This document shows positions 24,770 through 33,137 of a stretch of 64,000 nt of DNA, one piece after another (within the stretch, counting starts at the first letter, position 1; each line of letters begins with the position of its first letter). The position numbers and the translations under genes were made by a program. Origin of the DNA: JAKACA01 sp050744865 (lineage in GTDB: Bacteria; Actinomycetota; Acidimicrobiia; Acidimicrobiales; Bog-793); assembly GCA_050744865.1 (NCBI GenBank), contig JBOGHW010000032.1, positions 1 to 64,000 on the forward strand, read 5' to 3'. Below the pieces are notes generated by a model. It saw only the letters and a list, made by a program, of their open reading frames with translations, had not been told where the DNA came from and did not search any database.

Positions 24770-26044
24770 GTGAGCCAACCGCCGGACGACTTCGAAAACC
24801 ACTTCGAAGACCACTTCGACGACGACACTCAGAGGCCTCCGCTCCTGCCACCTGAGGACAGGATCTGGAGGCACCCGTCCGAGATCGGCGCCCTCGCCGG
24901 CACGTTCACGTCGGAGCCGACTGTCCTCGAAGACCGCTGGCTCCAGCGGACGCCGAGCCGCGCCAGCGCGTGGTCAGCCGGTGCCGTCGGCGCCATCCTG
25001 GCGACCGGCGTAGTGCTGGTCGGTATGCACCTGACGGCTTGGATCGGCCACTCGACCCTCGACGCCTCGAACCGAGCCGAGACTTCGAGCCGACCACCTG
25101 CCCAGCCCAGCGGCATTCTGCCGTCCGACATCGCCCAGGTCCGCGACACCGTGGCCAAGAGCCTCGTCGTCGTGCAGAGCACCGTTGGAGGCAGAACGGC
25201 CGTTGCCGACGGTGTCGTGATCGCCGCCGGTGGGCTCGTCGCCGTACCTGCCTCGGTCGTCGTGGGCGCCTCAGCAATTCAAGTGGGGGCTGCGGACCGG
25301 CAGTGGTTCGCAGCCGATCTCGTAGGATCGGATCCCGAGACCGGGCTCGCTGTTGTCAGCATCGGTGACAACAGCCTGCAGCCCATCAAAGCTGCTGCAG
25401 CTCCGTTGCAAGCCCACGAGTTCGTCGGAGTGGAGTCGGCCACCTCAGGCAAAGTCCGCCTGGCGCTTGGCGACGTTGGCTCTTTCGGTACCACATCGGC
25501 CAAGAAGGGCATGTACGACTTGTTGAGCTGGATCGACTTCCAGCCGACGACGACGTCAAAGGTGTGCGGGTCTGTGCTCGTGAACGGCGCCGGCGAGTTC
25601 GTCGGGATGGTGACCGGCTCAGCCGGCAACTCGATGATCGAAGTGCCGGCGACAGTGGCCGAAGGCGTTGCGACCGAGATAGCCCGCTACGGAGAAGTCC
25701 GCAACGGATGGCTGGACTTCTCCGGCGTCACCAGCTACATGGCGACATCTCCCTCGACGATCACCACGCTGGGCACCGCGGTCGACACGGGCAACACTGC
25801 TGCAAGCAGCCAGCCGGCGCCGCTCGGTATCCGGGTCGAGACCATCGCAAAGAACAGCACCGCACAAGCGGCCGGCCTCAAGGTCGGCGACGTCATCGAG
25901 GCGGTCAACGGCCACGAAGTGACCTCGATGAACGCACTCGGCACGCAGCTGTACCTGACGCTGCCGTCGAGCGTGGTGAGACTGACAGTGCTGAGGGGTG
26001 CCTCCACCAAGGTGCTGGAGGCGCAGGTCCAAGGAGCCGGCTAG
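24770..26044 (+). CDS. HtrA-like (trypsin/PDZ) membrane protein with lost catalytic triad
   Basis: 424 residues from GTG 24770. An acidic N-terminus carries the actinobacterial RIWRHPSE motif (31-38), then one membrane span (about 70-93), a trypsin-like domain (about 120-290) and a PDZ domain (about 330-420). Aligned with active HtrA proteins, the His of NNHVV is Ser162 (VPASVV), the Asp of DPSTDLAVL is Gly192 (DPETGLAVV) and the Ser of GNSGGP is Cys266 (KVCGSVLVN). All three positions are changed, so it is predicted to be proteolytically inactive and to act as a binding or sensing protein outside the membrane. Confidence 0.85.
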   Translation: MSQPPDDFENHFEDHFDDDTQRPPLLPPEDRIWRHPSEIGALAGTFTSEPTVLEDRWLQRTPSRASAWSAGAVGAILATGVVLVGMHLTAWIGHSTLDASNRAETSSRPPAQPSGILPSDIAQVRDTVAKSLVVVQSTVGGRTAVADGVVIAAGGLVAVPASVVVGASAIQVGAADRQWFAADLVGSDPETGLAVVSIGDNSLQPIKAAAAPLQAHEFVGVESATSGKVRLALGDVGSFGTTSAKKGMYDLLSWIDFQPTTTSKVCGSVLVNGAGEFVGMVTGSAGNSMIEVPATVAEGVATEIARYGEVRNGWLDFSGVTSYMATSPSTITTLGTAVDTGNTAASSQPAPLGIRVETIAKNSTAQAAGLKVGDVIEAVNGHEVTSMNALGTQLYLTLPSSVVRLTVLRGASTKVLEAQVQGAG

Positions 26045-26132
26045 CTGCTCCTCAACCAGCGCCGGCGCCGACTGCCGGCACGAAGCAAGACGCCGGCCAG
26101 CGCGCCCCTAGCATGACCGGAGTGATTGACCT

Positions 26133-27416
26133 GTGAGCGACCTGCCCAACTTCGGTGGCGACATGTTCAAGAACATGATGAACGACATCATGCGCCTCAT
26201 GCCCTCAGGAGGTGGCATGCAGTGGGGCGTCGCCTACCAACTGGCTAGCCAGATAGCCGCCGGCGAGACCGGGAGTGAGCCGAATCCCGATCCGCTCGAG
26301 AGGATTCGTTTCGAGGAGCTGAGCAACGTCGCCCAACTGCACGTGAGCGAAGTGATCGGCATGAGCGTCTCGCCTGCCGGAGAGAACGTGAAGTTGCTTC
26401 CCGCCAGCCGTGGCGATTGGGCCAAGCGCATCCTCGACACCTGGCTCCCTGTCCTGGAACGGCTGACTGCCGCGGCCGCGCCTGAGTCTGCCCAAGCTGA
26501 CAGCGACGACTCGGCGGGGCCCGACCCTGCGCCGGCTCAGCCCTCGAGCCTCGACCCGTTCTCGGGCCGAGACGAAGACGGGGGTGAGGGGGATGCGATG
26601 ATGGAGGTGTTCGGGCGTTTCTTCACGGCGATGGCTCCGACGATGACCGCCATGCAGGCCGGGTCCGTGGCGGGGCACCTGGCGGAACGAGCGATCGGCC
26701 AGTACGACGTCCCGCTGGCGCCTGTCGCCAGCAGCGAGCTGCTCGTCGTGACTGCCAACCTCGACGCAGTCGCCGAGGACTGGAGCCTGCCGATCGACGG
26801 GCTGCGCCTGTGGCTGTGCGCCCACGAGATGGCTTGCCACGCCGTCCTCTCGCGGCCCGGCATCGCCACCAGGATCGCCGACCTGGTCGTGGCGCACGCA
26901 CGGCTCGCCCAACCCGATCCCGCGTCCGTCCAGCAGCTCATGTCCGAGGCAGACCCGTCGGATCCGATGGCCCTTTCGCGGGTCTTGAGCGACCCCGGCA
27001 ACTACGCGGCCGGGGCACTGAGCGGCAAGCTCGGGCGCATCCGCGGCGATCTCGACGCCATCACCGCTGCGGTGTCCGGCTACGTCGAGCACGTCACCGG
27101 CATCATCTCGGAGCGGGCCATCGGCAACTACGCGCCGATCGGCGAGGCTATGCGCCGCCGCAGAGTCAGCCGCGGCGAGGGCGAGAAGGTGGCCGAGGCC
27201 CTATTCGGCCTCAGCCTGGACCAGGGACAGATCGACCGAGGCGAAAGGTTCGTAGCAGGCGTCGTTCAAAGGGGCGGGGAAGTCCAGCTCACGAAGATGT
27301 GGTCGGATCCCCGATGGTTGCCGACACCGACGGAGATCGAGGCTCCGGGGCTGTGGCTCGCTCGAGTAGAGCTTCCCGGAGAGCCTGGTGGGGAACCTGC
27401 CGAGAGTCAGCCCTGA
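26133..27416 (+). CDS. Zincin-like protein of the DUF2342 family with altered HExxH motif
   Basis: 427 residues from GTG 26133. The helical organisation and stretches such as AERAIGQYDVPLA, LWLCAHEMACHAV and WSDPRWLPTPTEI fit the DUF2342/zinc-dependent metalloprotease family, which is common in Actinobacteria. The expected HExxH is HEMAC (His231, Glu232, Cys235) followed by His236, so the second zinc-ligand His is replaced by Cys with a His one residue later. An Asp/Pro-rich insert lies at about 120-150. Activity is therefore uncertain. It is 88 bases downstream of the HtrA-like gene in the same direction. Confidence 0.75.
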   Translation: MSDLPNFGGDMFKNMMNDIMRLMPSGGGMQWGVAYQLASQIAAGETGSEPNPDPLERIRFEELSNVAQLHVSEVIGMSVSPAGENVKLLPASRGDWAKRILDTWLPVLERLTAAAAPESAQADSDDSAGPDPAPAQPSSLDPFSGRDEDGGEGDAMMEVFGRFFTAMAPTMTAMQAGSVAGHLAERAIGQYDVPLAPVASSELLVVTANLDAVAEDWSLPIDGLRLWLCAHEMACHAVLSRPGIATRIADLVVAHARLAQPDPASVQQLMSEADPSDPMALSRVLSDPGNYAAGALSGKLGRIRGDLDAITAAVSGYVEHVTGIISERAIGNYAPIGEAMRRRRVSRGEGEKVAEALFGLSLDQGQIDRGERFVAGVVQRGGEVQLTKMWSDPRWLPTPTEIEAPGLWLARVELPGEPGGEPAESQP

Positions 27417-27703
27417 GCCGCTTCCTCGTCTTCGGGAACACCGAGATCCCACTCCAGTATCAGGTTCTCCCGCTCGGCGTCTCGCACGATCCTCTCGCGA
27501 TTACGCCGAAACTGCGGGTCGTGCGGCGGCAGGAGCACCAGCCGGGCGAGGGCCCGGGAGCGGAAGTCCTCGATGACAGACCGCTCGCCGAAGTCCGAGT
27601 AGATCTCCCAGTGAGGCATCACCGGACCGAGGTAGACCATGCGAACGTGGCCGCGCGGAGGCTCGGGCGCCTGCTGGGGCTCGGTGTCATCGCTCATCGT
27701 CAT
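27407..27703 (-). CDS. Conserved-looking hypothetical protein
   Basis: 98 residues, acidic, no membrane segment. It has a central GPVMPHWEIYSDFGERSVIE stretch and a basic helix (FRRNRERIVRDAEREN). I do not recognise the family. Its stop region overlaps the 3' end of the DUF2342 gene by 10 bases, tail to tail, and its start is divergent from a WhiB gene. Two adjacent ATGs (27703, 27697) are possible. Coding is supported by typical codon use and by the compact fit between genes. Confidence 0.6.
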   Translation of the reverse strand: MTMSDDTEPQQAPEPPRGHVRMVYLGPVMPHWEIYSDFGERSVIEDFRSRALARLVLLPPHDPQFRRNRERIVRDAERENLILEWDLGVPEDEEAAQG

Positions 27704-27768
27704 CGGGCGGCAGTGTAGCCGTGAGCGCCGCGGCCCCAGATATTCACAGCAAATCTGAAGGTGATTTC

Positions 27769-28059
27769 ATGCATAATCACCGCAACAAAAGAGTAACAAT
27801 TGAGGTAATGGACACTTCGTGGATGGCGCGGGGCAAGTGCAAGGACCAACCGCCGGACATGTTCTTCCCGAGCGACGGGGTCGGTGTCGAGATCGCGCGC
27901 AGGATCTGCGCCGACTGCCCCGTGAAGTCACCCTGCCTGGAGTACGCCATGGCCAACCACATCGACCACGGCGTCTGGGGCGGCACGTCGGAGCGCGAGA
28001 GACGGAGGATCGCCCGTCGCCGGCGCCTGGCAGCAGCCGCCTCGAGCAACCCCGGCTGA
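27769..28059 (+). CDS. WhiB-family iron-sulfur transcriptional regulator
   Basis: 96 residues from ATG 27769, which has GAAGGTGA about 5 bases upstream. GTG 27721 and ATG 27808 are alternatives; the latter has its GAGG only 2 bases away. Four cluster-binding cysteines (Cys24, Cys47, Cys50, Cys56, in the C-x2-C-x5-C pattern), the turn GVWGG and a basic ERERRRIARRRR tail identify WhiB proteins, which sense redox or NO through a 4Fe-4S cluster and bind the primary sigma factor. The 5' end around 27740-27806 is AT-rich compared with the surroundings. Confidence 0.92.
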   Translation: MHNHRNKRVTIEVMDTSWMARGKCKDQPPDMFFPSDGVGVEIARRICADCPVKSPCLEYAMANHIDHGVWGGTSERERRRIARRRRLAAAASSNPG

Positions 28060-28186
28060 ACCCTCGCGGGCCGATCGCGGGCCGAGCAGGAGCAGGTGCC
28101 GGTGGGCCGCCAGCAGCTGGCCAGCCGGCAGCCGGCACTAGCCGGCCGGACATCACGACCAGCCGCCAGCCACTACGGTCCGAATC

Positions 28187-28984
28187 GTGCTCGAGTGCGT
28201 GGTCAACGTCAGCGAGGGCCGCGACTCGTCGATCCTCGAGGACCTCGCCAACCGGGTCCGAGGCAACCTGCTCGACCTGCACTCGGACCCGACCCACAAT
28301 CGCGCCGTGTTCACGCTGGCGGGTGCCGCGGTCGAGGTGGCAGCCCGCCTCCTGGCCCGTCGATGCGTGGAAGTACTCGACGTGTCTCGTCACTCCGGCG
28401 TTCACCCGCGCCTCGGCGTGGTCGACGTTGTCCCGTTCGTCCCACTGTCGACTGACACCGACCTCTCCTGTGCGATCGGCGCCCGGGACGACTTCGCGAA
28501 GTGGTTCGCCGGCTTAGGTGTCCCCTGCTTCGAGTACGGAGTCGATCTCACCCTGCCGGAGATCCGGCGACGGGCTTGGATAGACCTGCTACCAGCCGAG
28601 GGGCCGAGCCAGCCGCATCCGACAGCCGGAGCGTGCTGCGTCGGGGCCAGGTCGTACCTGGTCGCTTACAACCTCTGGCTCACCAACGGGCGCTTGTCGG
28701 AGGCTCGTGCAGTCGCTCGTCGAATCCGTTGCGAGGACCTCCGGTCCCTCGGGCTCGGCATCGACGGGCAGGCTCAGGTGTCGATGAACTTGGTGGCGCC
28801 ACTCGACCTCGGACCGGCGACGGCCTACGACTTGGTGGCCGAGCAGGCCTCCATCGACCATGCCGAACTTGTCGGCCTGATCCCGGCGGCGGTGCTGGCC
28901 GCCGTGCCTCGCCGGCGTTGGGCCGAGCTGGGCTTGTCGGAGTCATCGACTATCGAAGCCCGCCTCGCCCACCTAACCCGTTGA
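28187..28984 (+). CDS. Glutamate formiminotransferase
   Basis: 265 residues. Transfers the formimino group from formiminoglutamate to tetrahydrofolate in histidine breakdown, or catalyses the related formyl transfer. Family signatures are ECVVNVSEGRD at the N-terminus, HSGVHPRLGVVDVVPFVPL with the active-site His, and QAQVSMNLVAPLDLGPATAYDLV. The length matches formiminotransferase domains without the cyclodeaminase part. GTG 28187 is preceded by TACGGT 7 bases upstream, compatible with a leaderless message. No other hut genes are in the window; it may feed one-carbon units with folD, purH and purN, which lie 32 kb away. Confidence 0.9.
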   Translation: MLECVVNVSEGRDSSILEDLANRVRGNLLDLHSDPTHNRAVFTLAGAAVEVAARLLARRCVEVLDVSRHSGVHPRLGVVDVVPFVPLSTDTDLSCAIGARDDFAKWFAGLGVPCFEYGVDLTLPEIRRRAWIDLLPAEGPSQPHPTAGACCVGARSYLVAYNLWLTNGRLSEARAVARRIRCEDLRSLGLGIDGQAQVSMNLVAPLDLGPATAYDLVAEQASIDHAELVGLIPAAVLAAVPRRRWAELGLSESSTIEARLAHLTR

Positions 28985-29024
28985 GCCGGCCGGGCCGGGT
29001 CGGCCGGCCGGATGCACAGTCAGG

Positions 29025-29300
29025 CTAGGAAGCGCTTTGGGCTGCCAGGACTCGAGCCCGGCGGACGCGGCGACGCTCCCGCTCGCTCATGCCACCCCAG
29101 ATGCCGAACTTCTCGCCATTGCTGATGGCATAGTCCAGGCAGTCCTCGCGCACGACGCAGCCGCGGCAGACCTCTTTGGCCTCCCGCGTGGAAGCTCCCC
29201 TCTCCGGGAAGAACAGGTCAGGATCCACACCCATGCAGTTGGCGCGGACCTGCCACTCTCGGCTCGGTCCATCTATTTGCAGAAGCGACTGGAAGGCCAC
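29025..29300 (-). CDS. WhiB-family regulator (WhiB2-like)
   Basis: 91 residues from GTG 29300, with GGGGAGGAG 7-8 bases upstream. Cysteines 22, 45, 48 and 54 follow the WhiB pattern; PDLFFPERGASTREAKEVC and FGIWGGMSERERRRVRR are typical of the WhiB2/WhmD group that controls septation. It is convergent with the formiminotransferase gene. A 14-base palindrome lies 33 bases upstream of the start and may be its operator. Confidence 0.92.
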   Translation of the reverse strand: MAFQSLLQIDGPSREWQVRANCMGVDPDLFFPERGASTREAKEVCRGCVVREDCLDYAISNGEKFGIWGGMSERERRRVRRARVLAAQSAS

Positions 29301-29332
29301 CGGCGTCTCCTCCCCTTGGTGGGACTCGCAGT

Positions 29333-29346
29333 CGTGTAATTACACG
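29333..29346. promoter_or_regulatory. Perfect 14-base palindrome upstream of the WhiB2-like gene
   Basis: CGTGTAATTACACG is its own reverse complement. Such an AT-cored palindrome is rare in this GC-rich sequence and is placed 33 bases before the whiB start, where a dimeric regulator or the promoter itself would act. A related half site GCTGTAATCAT follows at 29347-29357. The binding protein is unknown. Confidence 0.6.
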
Positions 29347-29538
29347 GCTGTAATCATCATGGACCCGTTTGACCGGCGATGCAAGGGGGAGGGCCAAGTT
29401 CGTCGCCGGGCGCGCCCTGGGGGTTGGCGATGGCAGCGCCCGGCGTTGAGCAGATGAGTACCTCCCTGGTGGCTAGGAACTCTCTTCGGGTTGGCCGGCG
29501 CGCCGGCAGGCGGCGGGCGTTCGCGGGCCTGACTCGGG

Positions 29539-31590
29539 TCAGGCCGAGCGGAGGCCGCGCCGCGATCGCCGGTGCTCGATGAAGTCGACGAGCACGTAGT
29601 CCCCGAGGGTCTCGGGAGTCGTGAAGAATGCCCGGCCGCCGTTCAGCTGACTGATCTTCTCGACGAAGTCCCTCAGGTGGCCAGCCGCATCGAGGGCGAA
29701 CGTGTTCAGCCTGATCCCTTCGCGAGTCAGCCTGATCACCTCGGCCAGGGTCGCGTCGACCGTCGCCCGCACCGGCGGGTAGTTGAAGAACACCTCGCCG
29801 CCGTCGGTCAGGTGAGCGGTCGGCTCACCGTCGGTGATCATGATGATCTGCTTGGTCCCGGCGCGACTCGCGAGCAGCCGCCGGGCCAGCATGAAGGCAT
29901 GCTGCATGTTGGTCCCGTAGACGAAGTCCCAAGCGACCTCGGGCAGCTGCGCCACCTTGATCTCCCTGGCAGTCTCAGAGAAACCGACAATCCCCAAATA
30001 GTCCCGGGGGAACTGGCTCGAGATCAGAGCCTGCATGGCAATGGCCACCTTCTTGGCTGCAAGGAAGTTGTCCCTCATGGGCATCGAGAGCGACAAGTCG
30101 AGCAGCAGCACAGTCGAGCAGGACGTCGAGTGCTCGGTCTGCTCGATCTCGAAGTCGCCCGGCTCCAAACGCACCGGGAAGCGCACGCCGGGCACAGCAG
30201 CACGGACGGCGGAGCCGGCCTGGGATCCGGCCTGGCGAGCGATGGCGTTGCGGACCGTCCGTTCGACGTGGAGGTTGAAGGGATCGCCGAACTCGTAAGC
30301 CTTGGTGTGGTCGGACCGCTCGTGCCCGGTGCCGGCAAGCGCTGTCTCGTGGCCACCGAGGCGGTCCTTGGTGAGGCGGGCGAACAGCTCCCGGAGGGCC
30401 TTCTTTCCGATGTGGCGCAGGCCGCGTGGCGTCAACTCGAGCCTGCCCTCGACGTTCTCGACCAGTCCCGCCTCCTCCAGTCGTCTCGACAGCCGGGCCA
30501 GCTCTGCCAGCGAGGAGGCCGCCTCGGCACCCAGCAACTGGCGGGCCCGATCGATGTCGACCTCGGCCAGGGCGCCCGGCTGCGGCGAGCCGGACAGCAG
30601 CTGCTCCAGCTGGTCCATGTCGGCCAAGCGCCCGAACAAGTCGGAGGCTTCGGCAAGCCCGGGCGCCTCGGCGCCGGAGAACGACACCCGACGATCCCAG
30701 CTCGCATCGGGAAACATCGACCTGAGGTTCCCGGCCAACCGGCTCACCTGCCACTGCAGATCCATGTCGCCGAGGAGCTCGTCCATGAGTCCTTGCAGCT
30801 GCTGGCGCTGGGCGGGCGTCATCGAGGCCAGCATCGCCGAGGTCGCCGCCATGCGATCTGCAAGCTGGGAAAGCAGCTCTTCGAGGTTCGCCGGGTCGCC
30901 GGGGAACAGGTCGCCGAACTCGGACATGAACGACTCGAAGCTCGGGTCGAGCTCCAGGCCCGCCTCATGCTGCTCGATCATCCGGTTGAGAGCGTCGATC
31001 CCCTGGCGTAAATGGTCCCGTTCGCCGGCACCCATAGAGGACATGGCGCCGGCCGCCTGGTCCAGGTACGACTGCACGATCTCGCCGCGAAGGCGCTCCA
31101 TGAGCTCCTCGAAGTGCTCACGGGCTTGAGTCGACACGAACTCGTAGCCCGACAGCGCCCGGACGCGACCGGCGAGGTCGTCGAGCAGGAGGCTGAGCTC
31201 GGAGCGGCGATCAGCGACGGCGGCGCTCGTCACCTCCTGGCGCCGCTGGTCGCCCGACTCGCCGGCTTCCGCCTCGAGCTCGTCCAGCGCCGCCCTTTCC
31301 GTGGACACCACTTCAGCCAGCTCTGCGGCGATCTCCGAGTACACACCGCCCAGGTCGTACTGTTCCCGGGCGGCCTGGCGCTCGTCACGCAGGCGCTCCA
31401 GCAGCTCGCGAAGGCCGGAGACGCGATTGCCCTGCCTGTCGGAGAATCCCTGCTGCAACAGGCGCCTGAGTGCGGCGTTGACGTCTCCGTGGTACATGAG
31501 GTCGTCGTTGATCTCGCCGAGGATCGCGTCGGCATCGAGGTCGAAACCCTGCTGCGACCCGTCCCAGCGCGAATACCTCGCATGCGTCAC
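29539..31590 (-). CDS. VWA-domain protein (CoxE/ChlD-like)
   Basis: 683 residues from GTG 31590 (VTHARYSRWDGSQQGF). The first ~450 residues are helical and charged, including long Arg/Glu-rich stretches likely to form coiled coils. The C-terminal ~190 residues are a von Willebrand A domain with a complete metal-ion site: DLSLSMP (DxSxS), the Thr of YGTNMQHAF, and ITDGEPTAH. Proteins of this type work with MoxR/ChlI AAA ATPases, such as the divergent neighbour, in chaperone or metal-insertion assemblies. A TACACT hexamer 7 bases before the start suggests a leaderless transcript. Confidence 0.85.
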   Translation of the reverse strand: MTHARYSRWDGSQQGFDLDADAILGEINDDLMYHGDVNAALRRLLQQGFSDRQGNRVSGLRELLERLRDERQAAREQYDLGGVYSEIAAELAEVVSTERAALDELEAEAGESGDQRRQEVTSAAVADRRSELSLLLDDLAGRVRALSGYEFVSTQAREHFEELMERLRGEIVQSYLDQAAGAMSSMGAGERDHLRQGIDALNRMIEQHEAGLELDPSFESFMSEFGDLFPGDPANLEELLSQLADRMAATSAMLASMTPAQRQQLQGLMDELLGDMDLQWQVSRLAGNLRSMFPDASWDRRVSFSGAEAPGLAEASDLFGRLADMDQLEQLLSGSPQPGALAEVDIDRARQLLGAEAASSLAELARLSRRLEEAGLVENVEGRLELTPRGLRHIGKKALRELFARLTKDRLGGHETALAGTGHERSDHTKAYEFGDPFNLHVERTVRNAIARQAGSQAGSAVRAAVPGVRFPVRLEPGDFEIEQTEHSTSCSTVLLLDLSLSMPMRDNFLAAKKVAIAMQALISSQFPRDYLGIVGFSETAREIKVAQLPEVAWDFVYGTNMQHAFMLARRLLASRAGTKQIIMITDGEPTAHLTDGGEVFFNYPPVRATVDATLAEVIRLTREGIRLNTFALDAAGHLRDFVEKISQLNGGRAFFTTPETLGDYVLVDFIEHRRSRRGLRSA

Positions 31591-31709
31591 CCTTGCGAGT
31601 GTAGGGACACCCGCCGCAGTAGGCAGTTCGACCGGGGCGTCTGCGCCAACTCGAGCCCGCCCGCCACTGTGGTCGCAAGAAGGCAACCGCTCACTAGGCT
31701 CGGGTACCC

Positions 31710-33125
31710 ATGCCAGACACGCCACTTGAAACTGCTAGGACGCTGGGCGAGCTCCGCTCCGCCGGATATACCAGCAAGCCAGTCAAAGAAGAGTTGCGCG
31801 CAAACCTGCTGAAGCGCCTTGCCGCCGGCGAGCCCGCCGTAACCGGCGTGCTCGGCTACGACGACGACGTCCTGCCGGCACTGGAGCACGCCATCATCGC
31901 CTGCCACGACGTCATCATCCTCGGCGAGCGCGGGCAGGCCAAGTCGAGGATCATCCGGTCGCTGGTCGGCCTCCTCGACGAGTGGATCCCCGTCGTCGCC
32001 GGCTCAGAGATCAACGACGACCCTTTCGCGCCGGTGTCCCGCCACGCTCGTGACCTGGTGGCCGAAAAGGGCGACGACACGCCGTTGACCTGGGTGCACC
32101 GTAGCCAGCGGTACGGCGAGAAGCTCGCTACGCCGGACACCTCGATCGCCGACGTCATAGGAGAGGTCGACCCCATCAAAGTCGCAGAGGGCCGCTACTT
32201 GTCCGACGAGCTCACTATCCACTACGGCCTGGTACCACGCTCGAACCGAGGCATCTTCGCAGTGAACGAGCTCCCCGACTTGGCCGAGCGCATCCAGGTC
32301 GGCCTGCTGGACGTGCTGGAGGAGCGCGACATCCAGATCCGCGGCCACAAGGTCCGCCTTCCGCTCGACGTCATGCTCGTGGCTACGGCCAACCCTGAGG
32401 ACTACACGAATCGGGGGAGAATAATCACGCCCCTCAAGGATCGTTTCGGTTCGAGAGTCCGCACCCACTACCCCACCGACACCGCAACGGAGCTGGCAAT
32501 TGTCCACCAGGAGGCGAGATCGCTCGACGGCCTCGGCCTGCGTGTCTCCACGCCGCCGTTCATGGCCGAGATCGTCGCCCGCGTGAGCCAGCTCGCCCGC
32601 AACAATCCCAGGGTGTCACAGCACTCAGGCGTGTCTGTCCGCCTCAGCGTGGCCAACTACGAGACGCTGGAGGCCGCTGCTGTCCGGCGGGCGATGCGCC
32701 ATGGCGAGCCGGAGGCAGTGCCGCGCGTCAGCGACCTCGACGCCATCTATTCCTCGACGTTGGGCAAGCTCGAGATCGAGTCCATGGAAGAGGGCGAGGA
32801 CGCCGAAGTGGTCGACAAGATCGTGAGAGCGGCCGTCCTGCTGACATTTAGGGAGAATTGCCCGAGCGGGCAGCTGGGCCAGATCGTGGGCGGGTTCGAG
32901 GACGGCGGTGTCGTGCACGCCGGCGCCGACCTCGACTCGGCCGCCTATCTCGAGGTGTTCGAGCGGATCGGGGCAATGCGCTCGCCTGCCGCTGAGCTTG
33001 CCGGCTCGGAGAGCCCGGCTGCTCTCGCCAGCGCCGTCGAGCTCATCCTCGAGGGGCTTCATCTCTCCAAACGCCTCAACAAGGACGCCTCCGGACAGCG
33101 GGCGACCTACCGATCCCGCTCCTGA
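31710..33125 (+). CDS. MoxR/ChlI-type AAA+ ATPase
   Basis: 471 residues. Walker A is GERGQAKSR (about 71-79); the GIFAVNELPDLAERIQVGLL stretch is the Walker B/sensor region as in magnesium-chelatase ChlI subunits, and MLVATANPEDYTNRGRI is sensor 1 with an arginine-finger context in TPLKDRFGSRV. It probably forms a hexameric ring that remodels a target together with the divergent VWA protein; starts are 119 bases apart, so the two genes share a promoter region. The target complex cannot be read from the neighbourhood. Confidence 0.88.
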   Translation: MPDTPLETARTLGELRSAGYTSKPVKEELRANLLKRLAAGEPAVTGVLGYDDDVLPALEHAIIACHDVIILGERGQAKSRIIRSLVGLLDEWIPVVAGSEINDDPFAPVSRHARDLVAEKGDDTPLTWVHRSQRYGEKLATPDTSIADVIGEVDPIKVAEGRYLSDELTIHYGLVPRSNRGIFAVNELPDLAERIQVGLLDVLEERDIQIRGHKVRLPLDVMLVATANPEDYTNRGRIITPLKDRFGSRVRTHYPTDTATELAIVHQEARSLDGLGLRVSTPPFMAEIVARVSQLARNNPRVSQHSGVSVRLSVANYETLEAAAVRRAMRHGEPEAVPRVSDLDAIYSSTLGKLEIESMEEGEDAEVVDKIVRAAVLLTFRENCPSGQLGQIVGGFEDGGVVHAGADLDSAAYLEVFERIGAMRSPAAELAGSESPAALASAVELILEGLHLSKRLNKDASGQRATYRSRS

Positions 33126-33137
33126 CGGCCCCAACCG

